DNA from: Temnopleurus reevesii
Lineage: Eukaryota; Echinodermata; Echinoidea; Temnopleuroida; Temnopleuridae
Length of the DNA stretch: 64,000 nt
Direction of reading: 5' to 3'
Assembly: GCA_036244855.1 (NCBI GenBank)
Contig: BQKZ01001049.1
Location: forward strand, 22,629-86,628
The position numbers and the translations under genes were made by a program. Positions 50,201 to 51,614 of this stretch are shown in pieces. The notes beneath the pieces are model-generated. The model saw only the letters and a list, made by a program, of their open reading frames with translations. It was not told where the DNA came from and did no database searches. The stretch's first letter is position 1. The number at the start of each line of letters is the position of its first letter.

Positions 50201-51299
50201 CTATTAAGATCCTCTCCAATATTCACTCTTTGAACAAGTGAATAAGTTCACTAATTATAAAAGTGCACATAATGCACATGTAATGTGTTAAAAGCCCTAG
50301 TGCCATCCTATGTCAACTATTCAAAGTCAGTTTTAAAAAAAAATTAGGTTCTTGAAGTGTTCATGTTCTTCTTACATCATCAAAGTGAAATTCCTCTCTA
50401 ACACTTTTGAGAACATCAAATTTATCTTACAAGAAAGTCCCATGTCCTACTCTTATCCTTACCCATCTTGCAAATAGAAACTGGTTTGAAAGTTTGGAAT
50501 GGTTTTGTACTTGTGCAAGCTTAGCTGTACCTGTTGGCAAAAGATTTTTGAGGGCTATTTGCTTTAGAGTGTTTTCCTTTGCTTAGTTACCAAACCTTCA
50601 AACTTTCAAGAGCAGCTGAAGGTTTTTGTATCTCAAGGATAAATAAATGGTAAATTTTAAAAATAAATTTTCTGAAAAGAGAGTTTTGCATTCCCACTAA
50701 TAACATTAGAATATGAGTAACTGTTGTTCACCCACAATCCTTCTTTAAAAAGAGTTAATTCTGATACCTAATATGATCCTATACTCATCAAGATGATTAG
50801 AAAATACCTTCCAGAGAAGGAAAAAGATATTATCACTCTATTTAGTTGTTTCTGATAATGATGGCAAGTTCTACAGCGATTGGACCAAAAGATATTTTAC
50901 ATTAATCAATTTCCACAGTAATAATGAAATTAATTTACTTCAATTTCTTAATTATGGTGACGAAGGATAGCAGGTTCCACAGCAAATGCACCAAGAACAG
51001 AGGTTAACTTCTCTTTCAAATGGCCATTCAAAATCCTTCTTCAAGAGATCCATACAATATCTTTCACTAATTGATATTACAAGAAAGAATAAAACATACC
51101 TCTATCTGTTGTTTCTGATGACGAAGGATGGCGGGTTCCACAGCGATTGGTCCAAGAACTGCAGCCATCCTTTCTTTCTCTCCAAGCCATGTCTTAAGAC
51201 GGTTGTGCCGCGTCTCAAAGTCGCTGAGACTGTTGATGGCACTCTCCAAGTCTTTCGTCCTTTGCTTCGCCTTCTCCTGTAACCTGAGCCATCTCTCTT
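8706..51299 (-). CDS. MACF1/DST: Spectraplakin (MACF1/dystonin/short stop family), C-terminal part, 45 exons
   Basis: Forty-five exons, listed separately below, join with matching phases into 8835 coding bases (2944 residues plus stop; residue numbers below count from the first complete codon of exon 1). Residues 1 to about 2472 are a spectrin-repeat rod of about 22-23 repeats. Residues 2473-2564 contain a basic Ser/Arg insert; 2580-2670 hold two EF-hands; 2671-2745 form a GAS2 domain; the rest is a Gly/Ser/Arg-rich tail. This order is diagnostic of microtubule-binding spectraplakins: the N-terminus (not in the window) binds actin, the GAS2 domain and tail bind and stabilise microtubules. The [33 protein letters not shown] and KNDPCR segments match what I know of MACF1 and dystonin. 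All introns but one start with GT. Short introns not described separately show no genes. Confidence 0.95.
9000..9680. repeat. Local duplications of the intron 44 end
   Basis: The segment 9000-9070 (GATGAATAGATGAGAG ... ACATAGCAACAAAC) recurs at about 9100-9185, including the first bases of exon 45 and the acceptor, which is changed to CCGATAG. Further inward, ACTAACAMATTGTGATTGTC and TTGTTAGTTGGAAGT recur two or three times up to 9650. Confidence 0.7.
9188..9479. mobile_element. Foldback element with arms of about 110 bp
   Basis: The left arm CACAAAATGGCCTGTATTACG and onward is the reverse complement of the right arm ending GCCATTGTG. Internal blocks CATTGTCATTTA, CACATAG and ACACGATTCAACAC also pair. 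The centre is about 40 bp of unpaired sequence. No coding capacity. The termini resemble those of the element at 10481. Confidence 0.8.
10168..10336. mobile_element. MITE with GGACAAAGT termini, copy A
   Basis: Left end GGATTTGGACAAAGTAGACA, right end TTACTTTGTCCAAAT. Internal TTCACAATAGCTAGATGCAC is shared with the copy at 35569. Length about 169 bp. Confidence 0.65.
10481..10791. mobile_element. Foldback element related to the one at 9188
   Basis: The left arm starts GGCCCATATTCCGATAGCGA and contains GGTTTAAGTATGGGTAGCC. The right arm is its reverse complement, ending CAGAATACGGGC. Arms are about 75-80 bp, centre about 150 bp. Confidence 0.75.
11650..11851. mobile_element. Foldback element with about 95-bp arms
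   Basis: The left arm (AGTTGAGGACTCTGTGTTCT, TAGCACCCAACTCTGCATAT, GGGACTGCATAGCATTCGAC) pairs with the right arm (GTGCTATGCAGTCACTGTGT, GAACACATAGTCCTCAACTA). Almost the whole element is stem. It lies between GGACAAAGT-type motifs at 11537 and (inverted) 12975. Confidence 0.8.
12296..12684 (-). mobile_element. tRNA-derived SINE, minus strand
   Basis: Read on the minus strand the element starts near GCGCGGTGATGTAGTGG (A box TGATGTAGTGG, 12662-12672) and has GGTTCGAGTTT (B box, about 12619-12629), a tRNA-like head followed by a GC- and CpG-rich body with several CTCGAG/CTCGGG motifs. It shares the ACTCTCGCCT ... GAGAGGGTCG anticodon-arm region with the SINE at 20116. One N at 12606. Confidence 0.7.
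12606..12606. other. Single undetermined base
   Basis: One N in the SINE body; likely a consensus ambiguity. Confidence 0.95.
14678..14852 (-). CDS. MACF1/DST: Spectraplakin exon 44: Ser/Thr/Arg-rich tail
   Basis: Residues 2789-2846. Acceptor CTTCTGTAG, donor GTAAGT, phase 0 to 1. Encodes [15 protein letters not shown] and [13 protein letters not shown]: a disordered, basic segment like the Gly-Ser-Arg region of MACF1 and dystonin. Confidence 0.9.
14923..15196. repeat. (CAT/CAC)n microsatellite just after the exon 43 donor
   Basis: Imperfect CAT and CAC triplets on the plus strand, GAT/GGT in the gene's sense strand. Fills most of the 352-nt intron 43. The His-, Met- or Val-rich frames across it are artefacts. 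Confidence 0.95.
15205..15365 (-). CDS. MACF1/DST: Spectraplakin exon 43: end of GAS2 domain and start of GSR-rich tail
   Basis: Residues 2735-2788; completes the Ala codon split at exon 42. Starts [13 protein letters not shown], the conserved end of the GAS2 domain, then passes into [19 protein letters not shown]. The donor is GTAATG. A stronger donor (GTGAGT) lies inside at 15311-15312 and would also keep frame with exon 44. Confidence 0.9.
15671..15795. mobile_element. Short MITE with GCCTGTAACATAAAAGA termini
   Basis: Left GCCTGTAACATAAAAGA, right TCTTTTATGTTACAGGC, perfect inverted repeats of 17 bp enclosing about 90 bp that contains a smaller hairpin (AGAGATGCAAT / ATTGCATCTCT). No coding capacity. 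It sits in intron 42. Confidence 0.8.
15950..16067 (-). CDS. MACF1/DST: Spectraplakin exon 42: GAS2 domain core
   Basis: Residues 2696-2734. Encodes [20 protein letters not shown] then [19 protein letters not shown], the most conserved part of the GAS2-related domain, which binds microtubules. The Cys of DPCR is one of the zinc ligands known for this fold. Acceptor TCTCATAG, donor GTGAGT, phase 0 to 1. The FFLGNQ insertion known in some vertebrate isoforms before FGDS is absent. Confidence 0.97.
16545..16619 (-). CDS. MACF1/DST: Spectraplakin exon 41: start of GAS2 domain
   Basis: Residues 2671-2695, only 25 codons. [20 protein letters not shown] followed by ESKYK matches the N-terminal strand of the GAS2 domain, including the CxC pair that binds zinc. 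Acceptor TGTCTTACAG, donor GTGCGT; both ends phase 0. Confidence 0.95.
17253..17407 (-). CDS. MACF1/DST: Spectraplakin exon 40: second EF-hand
   Basis: Residues 2619-2670. [20 protein letters not shown] leads into the calcium loop [12 protein letters not shown], with acidic or oxygen-bearing residues at loop positions 1, 3, 5 and 12, so calcium binding is plausible. Ends [16 protein letters not shown] linker to the GAS2 domain. Acceptor CCATCCTCCAG, donor GTATGA. Confidence 0.97.
17787..17949 (-). CDS. MACF1/DST: Spectraplakin exon 39: first EF-hand
   Basis: Residues 2565-2618. [20 protein letters not shown] is the conserved lead-in, then the loop [12 protein letters not shown] (D at 1, 3, 5 and E at 12). 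Donor GTGAGT leaves phase 1. The acceptor is a tandem AG pair six bases apart (after CAACTCAAG or after ATCCAG); both keep frame and would include or omit Ile-Gln, so the right end is 17949 or 17943. Confidence 0.92.
18451..18726 (-). CDS. MACF1/DST: Spectraplakin exon 38: end of rod with Arg/Ser-rich insert
   Basis: Residues 2473-2564. [20 protein letters not shown] is a helix typical of this position in MACF1. It is followed by about 40 basic, Ser/Pro-rich residues ([35 protein letters not shown]) and then [20 protein letters not shown], the last spectrin-like helix. GC-rich. Acceptor TTCCCTGCAG, donor GTAAAC; phase 0. Confidence 0.95.
19229..19360 (-). pseudogene. Partial copy of exon 37, possibly usable as an exon
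   Basis: Bases 19229-19341 copy the 3' part of exon 37 (318 bp away), with [19 protein letters not shown] in place of [19 protein letters not shown], and retain the GTTGGT donor. The 5' part has been replaced by GAT-type repeat. A CTGCAG at 19361-19366 could serve as acceptor and would give a 44-codon, phase 0 exon; its pyrimidine tract is weak. Called a relic, with the reservation that it is still open and in frame. Confidence 0.6.
19347..19445. repeat. (CAT)n microsatellite in intron 37
   Basis: CAT/CAC triplets on the plus strand, adjoining the exon 37 fragment; a weaker CAT-rich stretch lies at 19088-19210. Confidence 0.9.
19547..19735 (-). CDS. MACF1/DST: Spectraplakin exon 37: spectrin repeat
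   Basis: Residues 2410-2472. [20 protein letters not shown] then [16 protein letters not shown], the helix C to helix A transition with its conserved Trp. Ends [11 protein letters not shown]. Acceptor TTCCTTCAG, donor GTTGGT; phase 0. Confidence 0.93.
19886..19985. repeat. (CAT)n microsatellite in intron 36
   Basis: Nearly pure CAT triplets on the plus strand next to the tail of a SINE. Confidence 0.95.
19987..20116 (-). mobile_element. tRNA-derived SINE, minus strand
   Basis: On the minus strand: A box TGGCGTAGTGG (20099-20109), B box GGTTTGAATCC (20054-20064), then CATGGCATTAATTTCCTTCA and a body ending in CCCAACCCAGG. The spacing between boxes is as in a tRNA, but the sequence does not fold into a full tRNA. 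Confidence 0.75.
20181..20324 (-). CDS. MACF1/DST: Spectraplakin exon 36: spectrin repeat, helices B-C
   Basis: Residues 2362-2409. [20 protein letters not shown], then [19 protein letters not shown]; ends LQARWEE with the helix C Trp. Phase 0; donor GTTAGT. Confidence 0.92.
20721..20849 (-). CDS. MACF1/DST: Spectraplakin exon 35: spectrin repeat, helix A
   Basis: Residues 2319-2361. [20 protein letters not shown] carries the conserved helix A Trp; ends [10 protein letters not shown] at the recurrent intron position. Phase 0; donor GTTAGT. Confidence 0.93.
21397..21591 (-). CDS. MACF1/DST: Spectraplakin exon 34: spectrin repeat, helices B-C
   Basis: Residues 2254-2318. [40 protein letters not shown] and [12 protein letters not shown]: heptad pattern with helix C Trp. 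Acceptor CAATCCAG, donor GTAAGG; phase 0. Confidence 0.93.
22156..22315 (-). CDS. MACF1/DST: Spectraplakin exon 33: spectrin repeat, helices C-A
   Basis: Residues 2200-2253. Completes an Arg codon split after two bases, then [20 protein letters not shown] and [11 protein letters not shown]. Ends NLMETHK. Donor GTAAAT. One of the few non-phase-0 junctions in the rod (with exon 32). Confidence 0.92.
22705..22871 (-). CDS. MACF1/DST: Spectraplakin exon 32: spectrin repeat, helices B-C
   Basis: Residues 2145-2199. [20 protein letters not shown] and [18 protein letters not shown]; ends two bases into the Arg codon (phase 2). Donor GTGAGA. Confidence 0.92.
23066..23105. other. Perfect 18-bp hairpin with 4-nt loop in intron 31
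   Basis: TGGTGGCAGCAGTGGGAT, loop CGAC, then its exact reverse complement. The stem extends by four more pairs (ACAT/ATGT) past a 2-nt bulge. GC-rich in an AT-rich intron. Confidence 0.85.
23353..23472 (-). CDS. MACF1/DST: Spectraplakin exon 31: spectrin repeat, helix A
   Basis: Residues 2105-2144. [20 protein letters not shown] with the helix A Trp; ends LKAQLRRHK. Acceptor TTTCCCTAG, donor GTAATT; phase 0. Confidence 0.92.
24088..24294 (-). CDS. MACF1/DST: Spectraplakin exon 30: spectrin repeat, helices B-C
   Basis: Residues 2036-2104. [40 protein letters not shown], ending KDFKRDKQ. Its acceptor closes the only GC-AG intron I found (24295-24861). Donor GTGAGA; phase 0. Confidence 0.92.
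24862..25017 (-). CDS. MACF1/DST: Spectraplakin exon 29: spectrin repeat, helices C-A
   Basis: Residues 1984-2035. [20 protein letters not shown] then [11 protein letters not shown]. Ends [10 protein letters not shown] at the recurrent intron position, but the donor reads AAG|GCAAGT, the consensus of GC-type donors. No GT nearby restores the frame as well. Confidence 0.9.
25415..25695. repeat. Polypyrimidine (CT)n region in intron 28
   Basis: CT-rich on the plus strand, purine-rich in the sense strand, starting just after the exon 28 donor; pure CT runs at about 25415-25431 and 25629-25647, with an exon 28 relic between them. Confidence 0.85.
25478..25566 (-). pseudogene. Partial copy of exon 28
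   Basis: About 90 bp resembling the 3' half of exon 28 at an offset of 232 bp: CTGCATCCCACTGGGTCTGC is identical on the plus strand. The exon end (GATAGGAAG|GTGAGG) is changed to GATAGCAGGGAAA, so the donor is lost. Encodes [15 protein letters not shown] if read. Confidence 0.75.
25699..25875 (-). CDS. MACF1/DST: Spectraplakin exon 28: spectrin repeat, helices B-C
   Basis: Residues 1925-1983. [20 protein letters not shown], then [19 protein letters not shown]. Acceptor GTTGACAG is weak in pyrimidines; donor GTGAGG leads into a long GA-rich tract. Phase 0. Confidence 0.92.
26366..26494 (-). CDS. MACF1/DST: Spectraplakin exon 27: spectrin repeat, helix A
   Basis: Residues 1882-1924. [20 protein letters not shown] with the helix A Trp; ends AREQLDRHN. 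Donor GTAAGA; phase 0. Confidence 0.92.
26582..26905. repeat. (CAT)n microsatellite filling intron 26
   Basis: CAT triplets on the plus strand, densest at 26800-26860, reaching to within a few bases of the exon 26 donor (GTAAGATAATGATGATGATG). Confidence 0.95.
26908..27108 (-). CDS. MACF1/DST: Spectraplakin exon 26: spectrin repeat, helices B-C
   Basis: Residues 1815-1881. [40 protein letters not shown], ending LEGALGE. Acceptor GCCATGTAG, donor GTAAGA; phase 0. Confidence 0.93.
27485..27640 (-). CDS. MACF1/DST: Spectraplakin exon 25: spectrin repeat, helices C-A
   Basis: Residues 1763-1814. [20 protein letters not shown] then [17 protein letters not shown]; ends IALAKHK. Acceptor CCTCTTTCAG, donor GTGAGA; phase 0. 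Confidence 0.92.
27865..27958 (-). mobile_element. Diverged tRNA-derived SINE head
   Basis: On the minus strand: A-box-like TGTCTAGTGG near 27944 and B-box-like GGTTTGAATCA near 27892, correctly spaced. The body is too diverged to delimit. Confidence 0.45.
28151..28321 (-). CDS. MACF1/DST: Spectraplakin exon 24: spectrin repeat, helices B-C
   Basis: Residues 1706-1762. [39 protein letters not shown]. Acceptor TTTTTTCAG, donor GTAAAG; phase 0. Confidence 0.92.
28692..28750 (-). pseudogene. Partial, degraded copy of the end of exon 23
   Basis: GTACTGAGGTTATCCACCTG and onward on the plus strand resembles the exon 23 end (ATTGAGGTTATCAAGCTGCC), with the shared GATCCCACYGCTG block. The donor (CTTAC) is lost. 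It lies about 100-150 bp downstream of the parent exon. Confidence 0.6.
28848..29186 (-). CDS. MACF1/DST: Spectraplakin exon 23: one whole spectrin repeat
   Basis: Residues 1593-1705, 113 codons. [40 protein letters not shown], and [18 protein letters not shown]: helices B, C and the following A, although the usual helix A Trp is Tyr here. Ends VRRQLDNLN. Donor GTAAGT; phase 0. Confidence 0.93.
29605..29781. mobile_element. TA-flanked MITE, copy 2
   Basis: Left GGGGGTGTTTTTCAAAATCA, right TTTTGAACACCCCC, flanked by TA. Internal GCAACTTTGCAAATTGTAAC is shared with the copy at 2758. About 177 bp. Confidence 0.75.
29844..30058 (-). CDS. MACF1/DST: Spectraplakin exon 22: spectrin repeat, helices C-A
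   Basis: Residues 1521-1592. Completes a Gly/Asp junction codon (G|AT). [40 protein letters not shown]; ends IPAIKEQQ. Acceptor TTTCATTTCAG, donor GTGAGC. Confidence 0.92.
30281..30386 (-). CDS. MACF1/DST: Spectraplakin exon 21: spectrin repeat, helix B
   Basis: Residues 1486-1520. [20 protein letters not shown] and a Ser-rich loop; ends in phase 1 (VR+G). Acceptor CTCCCTCAAG, donor GTAAGA. Confidence 0.88.
30549..30925. repeat. (CAT)n microsatellites in intron 20
   Basis: Two blocks, 30549-30680 and 30801-30925, of CAT triplets (plus strand) with CAC and CTT interruptions. Confidence 0.95.
30950..31069 (-). CDS. MACF1/DST: Spectraplakin exon 20: spectrin repeat, helix A
   Basis: Residues 1446-1485. 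[20 protein letters not shown]; ends LRKQIKKLQ. The usual Trp of helix A is replaced by Leu. Acceptor GATGTACAG, donor GTATGT; phase 0. Confidence 0.9.
31173..31485. repeat. (CAT/CAC)n microsatellite in intron 19
   Basis: Starts within 10 nt of the exon 19 donor and fills most of the intron. Confidence 0.95.
31493..31699 (-). CDS. MACF1/DST: Spectraplakin exon 19: spectrin repeat, helices B-C
   Basis: Residues 1377-1445. [40 protein letters not shown]. Acceptor TTATATGCAG, donor GTGAGT; phase 0. Confidence 0.92.
31851..32180 (-). CDS. MACF1/DST: Spectraplakin exon 18: one whole spectrin repeat
   Basis: Residues 1267-1376, 110 codons. [60 protein letters not shown]. Ends EVDNNR. High GC. Acceptor CCACACAG, donor GTAAGG; phase 0. 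Confidence 0.94.
32512..32637 (-). CDS. MACF1/DST: Spectraplakin exon 17: spectrin repeat, helix A
   Basis: Residues 1225-1266. [20 protein letters not shown] with helix A Trp; ends VRDQLKKAK. Acceptor TTTGTGATAG, donor GTAACA; phase 0. Confidence 0.9.
32998..33204 (-). CDS. MACF1/DST: Spectraplakin exon 16: spectrin repeat, helices B-C (intact copy)
   Basis: Residues 1156-1224. [40 protein letters not shown], ending LDGAQK. Acceptor TTCTTTCAG, donor GTATTA; phase 0. Two truncated copies of its first half follow at 33277-33563, upstream in the gene, each with its own acceptor. Confidence 0.93.
33277..33456 (-). pseudogene. Tandem copy 2 of the first half of exon 16
   Basis: A 180-bp unit repeats exactly one unit above exon 16. 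Exon-like part 33281-33384; the acceptor CATGTTTTTTTTTTCCAG is intact and the frame [20 protein letters not shown] is open, but the exon is cut after GQGAAEI with no frame-keeping donor. Confidence 0.85.
33457..33563 (-). pseudogene. Tandem copy 3 of the first half of exon 16, with stop codon
   Basis: Offset 179 bp from copy 2, more diverged. The acceptor TTCTTTGTCAG remains, but the frame reads KLRDEIDRH and then TGA. Clearly a relic. Confidence 0.85.
33892..34121 (-). CDS. MACF1/DST: Spectraplakin exon 15: spectrin repeat, helices C-A
   Basis: Residues 1079-1155. Completes a Gly codon split at exon 14. [40 protein letters not shown]; ends ENQKAVQE. Donor GTATGA. Confidence 0.92.
34644..34728 (-). 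CDS. MACF1/DST: Spectraplakin exon 14: spectrin repeat, helix B
   Basis: Residues 1051-1078. [20 protein letters not shown], then QDLLRQCTG with the last codon split (phase 1). Acceptor GGTTTGCAG, donor GTAAGC. One of the smaller exons. Confidence 0.9.
34798..34915 (+). mobile_element. Diverged tRNA-derived SINE, plus strand
   Basis: A-box-like TGACTCAGTGG (about 34811-34821) and B-box-like GGGTTCAAATC (about 34854-34864), followed by CAATTTCTTTCAGCAACAAT, which resembles the body of the SINE at 19987. Confidence 0.55.
35569..35774. mobile_element. MITE with GGACAAAGT termini, copy B
   Basis: Left GGATTTGGACAAAGTAAAGA, right TTATTTTGTCCAGATC. Both arms contain TTCACAATA and GATGCACAC-type blocks in inverted order, giving arms of about 85 bp. 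Confidence 0.7.
36003..36115. mobile_element. Truncated TA-type MITE
   Basis: Begins TA then AGGGGTGTTGCTCTAAAC, as in the copies at 2758 and 29605; contains TTCAAAATCATTGTTTCA. The right terminus is not found. Confidence 0.5.
36866..37192 (-). CDS. MACF1/DST: Spectraplakin exon 13: one whole spectrin repeat
   Basis: Residues 942-1050, 109 codons. [60 protein letters not shown]; ends [10 protein letters not shown]. High GC. The donor GTACTC is weak. Phase 0. Confidence 0.94.
37193..38817 (-). other. Spectraplakin intron 12
   Basis: AT-rich; no exon, repeat or element that I can support. Confidence 0.7.
38818..39144 (-). CDS. MACF1/DST: Spectraplakin exon 12: one whole spectrin repeat
   Basis: Residues 833-941, 109 codons. 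[60 protein letters not shown]; ends QKQIQDQQ. Acceptor CACTCTGCAG, donor GTTAGT; phase 0. Confidence 0.95.
39753..39923 (-). CDS. MACF1/DST: Spectraplakin exon 11: spectrin repeat, helices C-A
   Basis: Residues 776-832. [40 protein letters not shown]; ends QLAEQQ. Acceptor GTCTTTTCAG, donor GTCAGT; phase 0. Confidence 0.92.
40227..40715 (-). CDS. MACF1/DST: Spectraplakin exon 10: one and a half spectrin repeats
   Basis: Residues 613-775, the longest exon of the rod (163 codons). [75 protein letters not shown]. Acceptor CTATTCCAG, donor GTATGT; phase 0. Confidence 0.94.
40716..42544 (-). other. Spectraplakin intron 9
   Basis: AT-rich, with short TATATA runs near 40828 and 41336; a GGACAAAG-like motif is in the next intron downstream (40090). 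No exon seen. Confidence 0.7.
42545..42658 (-). CDS. MACF1/DST: Spectraplakin exon 9: spectrin repeat, helix A
   Basis: Residues 575-612. [20 protein letters not shown] and LAAQADEID; no Trp, so an atypical repeat. Acceptor CATTTTTCAG, donor GTAAGC; phase 0. Confidence 0.88.
43111..43326 (-). CDS. MACF1/DST: Spectraplakin exon 8: spectrin repeat, helices B-C
   Basis: Residues 503-574. [40 protein letters not shown]; ends EILSFQ. Acceptor ATCACTACAG, donor GTAGAT; phase 0. Confidence 0.92.
43599..43762 (-). CDS. MACF1/DST: Spectraplakin exon 7: spectrin repeat, helices C-A
   Basis: Residues 448-502. Completes the split codon (G|AT). [39 protein letters not shown]; ends NLQKLK. Trp of helix A replaced by Phe. 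Donor GTGAGA. Confidence 0.9.
44036..44488. repeat. (CAT/CAC)n microsatellite, 450 bp, in intron 6
   Basis: Starts just after the exon 6 donor (GTAAGATGATGATGATGG in the sense strand). Contains a higher-order CACCATCATCACCATCAC repeat at about 44272-44415. Long poly-His and poly-Ile frames over it are artefacts. Confidence 0.97.
44491..44641 (-). CDS. MACF1/DST: Spectraplakin exon 6: spectrin repeat, helices B-C
   Basis: Residues 398-447. [35 protein letters not shown]; last codon split (phase 1). Acceptor CTTCAATACAG, donor GTAAGA. Confidence 0.92.
45292..45621 (-). CDS. MACF1/DST: Spectraplakin exon 5: one whole spectrin repeat
   Basis: Residues 288-397, 110 codons. [60 protein letters not shown]; ends RRQFELVK. 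High GC. Acceptor CCTATACAG, donor GTTAGT; phase 0. Confidence 0.95.
46114..46280 (-). CDS. MACF1/DST: Spectraplakin exon 4: spectrin repeat, helices C-A
   Basis: Residues 232-287. Completes the Asp codon split at exon 3. [39 protein letters not shown]; ends RRQVVEHE. Acceptor TTATCCTCAG, donor GTAGGC. Confidence 0.93.
46362..46455 (-). pseudogene. Partial, degraded copy of exon 4
   Basis: On the plus strand GTGTCAAGCCAT, AAGTCTGTTGATTGAAGCAAC and AGTTTCC...GCCT...CATCT follow the same order as in exon 4 (GTGTCAAGCCAT, AAGTCTCTTGACTGAAGCAAC, AGTTTACCTTGCC, CATCT) at an offset of about 175 bp. Frame is broken. It lies just upstream of exon 4 in the gene. Confidence 0.7.
46872..47034 (-). CDS. 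MACF1/DST: Spectraplakin exon 3: spectrin repeat, helices B-C
   Basis: Residues 178-231. [40 protein letters not shown]; last codon split (phase 1). Acceptor TCCTCTATCAG, donor GTAAGT. Confidence 0.91.
47525..47857 (-). CDS. MACF1/DST: Spectraplakin exon 2: one whole spectrin repeat
   Basis: Residues 67-177, 111 codons. [60 protein letters not shown]; ends RQQMEETK. Acceptor CTTTTTTTAG, donor GTTTGT; phase 0. Confidence 0.95.
48700..49110 (-). promoter_or_regulatory. Candidate internal promoter for a shorter spectraplakin isoform
   Basis: A CpG-containing block in an AT-rich intron. In the sense (minus) strand it has, in order, CCTTATTGGTT (inverted CCAAT), GGCGGGGC and GGGCGTGGC (Sp/KLF-type), then an ATG in good context near 48852 (AATCATGGA), an AAG|GTGCGT donor-like site near 48803, and CCGGAAGT (ETS-type) near 48722. 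The short frame after this ATG would end in phase 2 and does not fit exon 2, so a coding first exon is doubtful. Confidence 0.3.
49399..49556. repeat. 78-bp direct duplication around a single N
   Basis: CCTTGAAGTGGGTCACAAAA through GGTGCTAATCCCTT appears twice, almost identical, with the N at 49470 at the junction. Either a recent tandem repeat or an assembly seam. Confidence 0.8.
50836..51020 (-). pseudogene. Two degraded copies of the 3' part of exon 1
   Basis: First: 50836-50893, GTTGTTTCTGATAATGATGG and TACAGCGATTGGACCAA on the plus strand. Second: 50955-51020, TGACGAAGGATAGCAGGTTC and CACCAAGAAC. Both resemble exon 1 at 51107-51165. No donor is kept in either. Confidence 0.75.
51100..51299 (-). 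CDS. MACF1/DST: Spectraplakin exon 1 of the visible part: spectrin repeat, helices C-A
   Basis: Residues 1-66, after two bases of a split codon. [40 protein letters not shown]; ends RHQKQQIE. Donor GTATGT, acceptor CCCTGAAACAG. Upstream the frame stays open past 51549 with a Ser/Pro-rich sequence, but 51302-51614 contains no AG in the sense strand, so I read it as intron with a very long AG exclusion zone rather than coding. Confidence 0.88.
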
Positions 51300-51301
51300 C
51301 T

Positions 51302-51614
51302 GTTTCAGGGAGAATTGTTGGACAGGACGGAAAGTCGGGTGAGGATTTTGGTGGCATGGAGGGAATGTTAGGTTCCGATCGTTTAGTCGGGGCGGGTGAC
51401 GACGGTGGACATTTTGGAGCAATGCGAACATCGGGAGGCAGGGAGGACATCGGACGATCCAGACCACGGAAAGTGTAGAAGAGTGGTTTGGTGGATGATG
51501 ATGGAGGCCATGATGATGTAGAGAGCGGTGTGCGATGTCCAAGGTTCACATAGTGGGCAAAAATGATACAAATGCAGAGGAGAATAAGTGGAAGGAAATA
51601 GAGTACAAAGAATT
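51302..51614 (-). promoter_or_regulatory. AG-free tract before the exon 1 acceptor
   Basis: Between the acceptor AG (51300-51301) and the next upstream AG (51615-51616), 313 nt of the sense strand contain no AG dinucleotide. The tract is rich in C and T. Such zones mark introns with a distant branch point. Confidence 0.65.

Larger units (their letters stand above)
47858..51099 (-). other. Spectraplakin intron 1 (of the visible part)
   Basis: Contains a GC- and CpG-richer block (48700-49110) that may be an internal promoter, a 78-bp duplication around an N (49399-49556), and two degraded copies of exon 1 (50836-51020). Otherwise AT-rich without exons. Confidence 0.75.

Noticed and set aside
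51302..51549. Ser/Pro-rich N-terminal extension of exon 1 (frame open to beyond 51549)
   Set aside because: The tract has no AG in 313 nt and is pyrimidine-rich, which fits an intron end and also explains why stops are scarce; no ATG starts the frame nearby. Not fully excluded.
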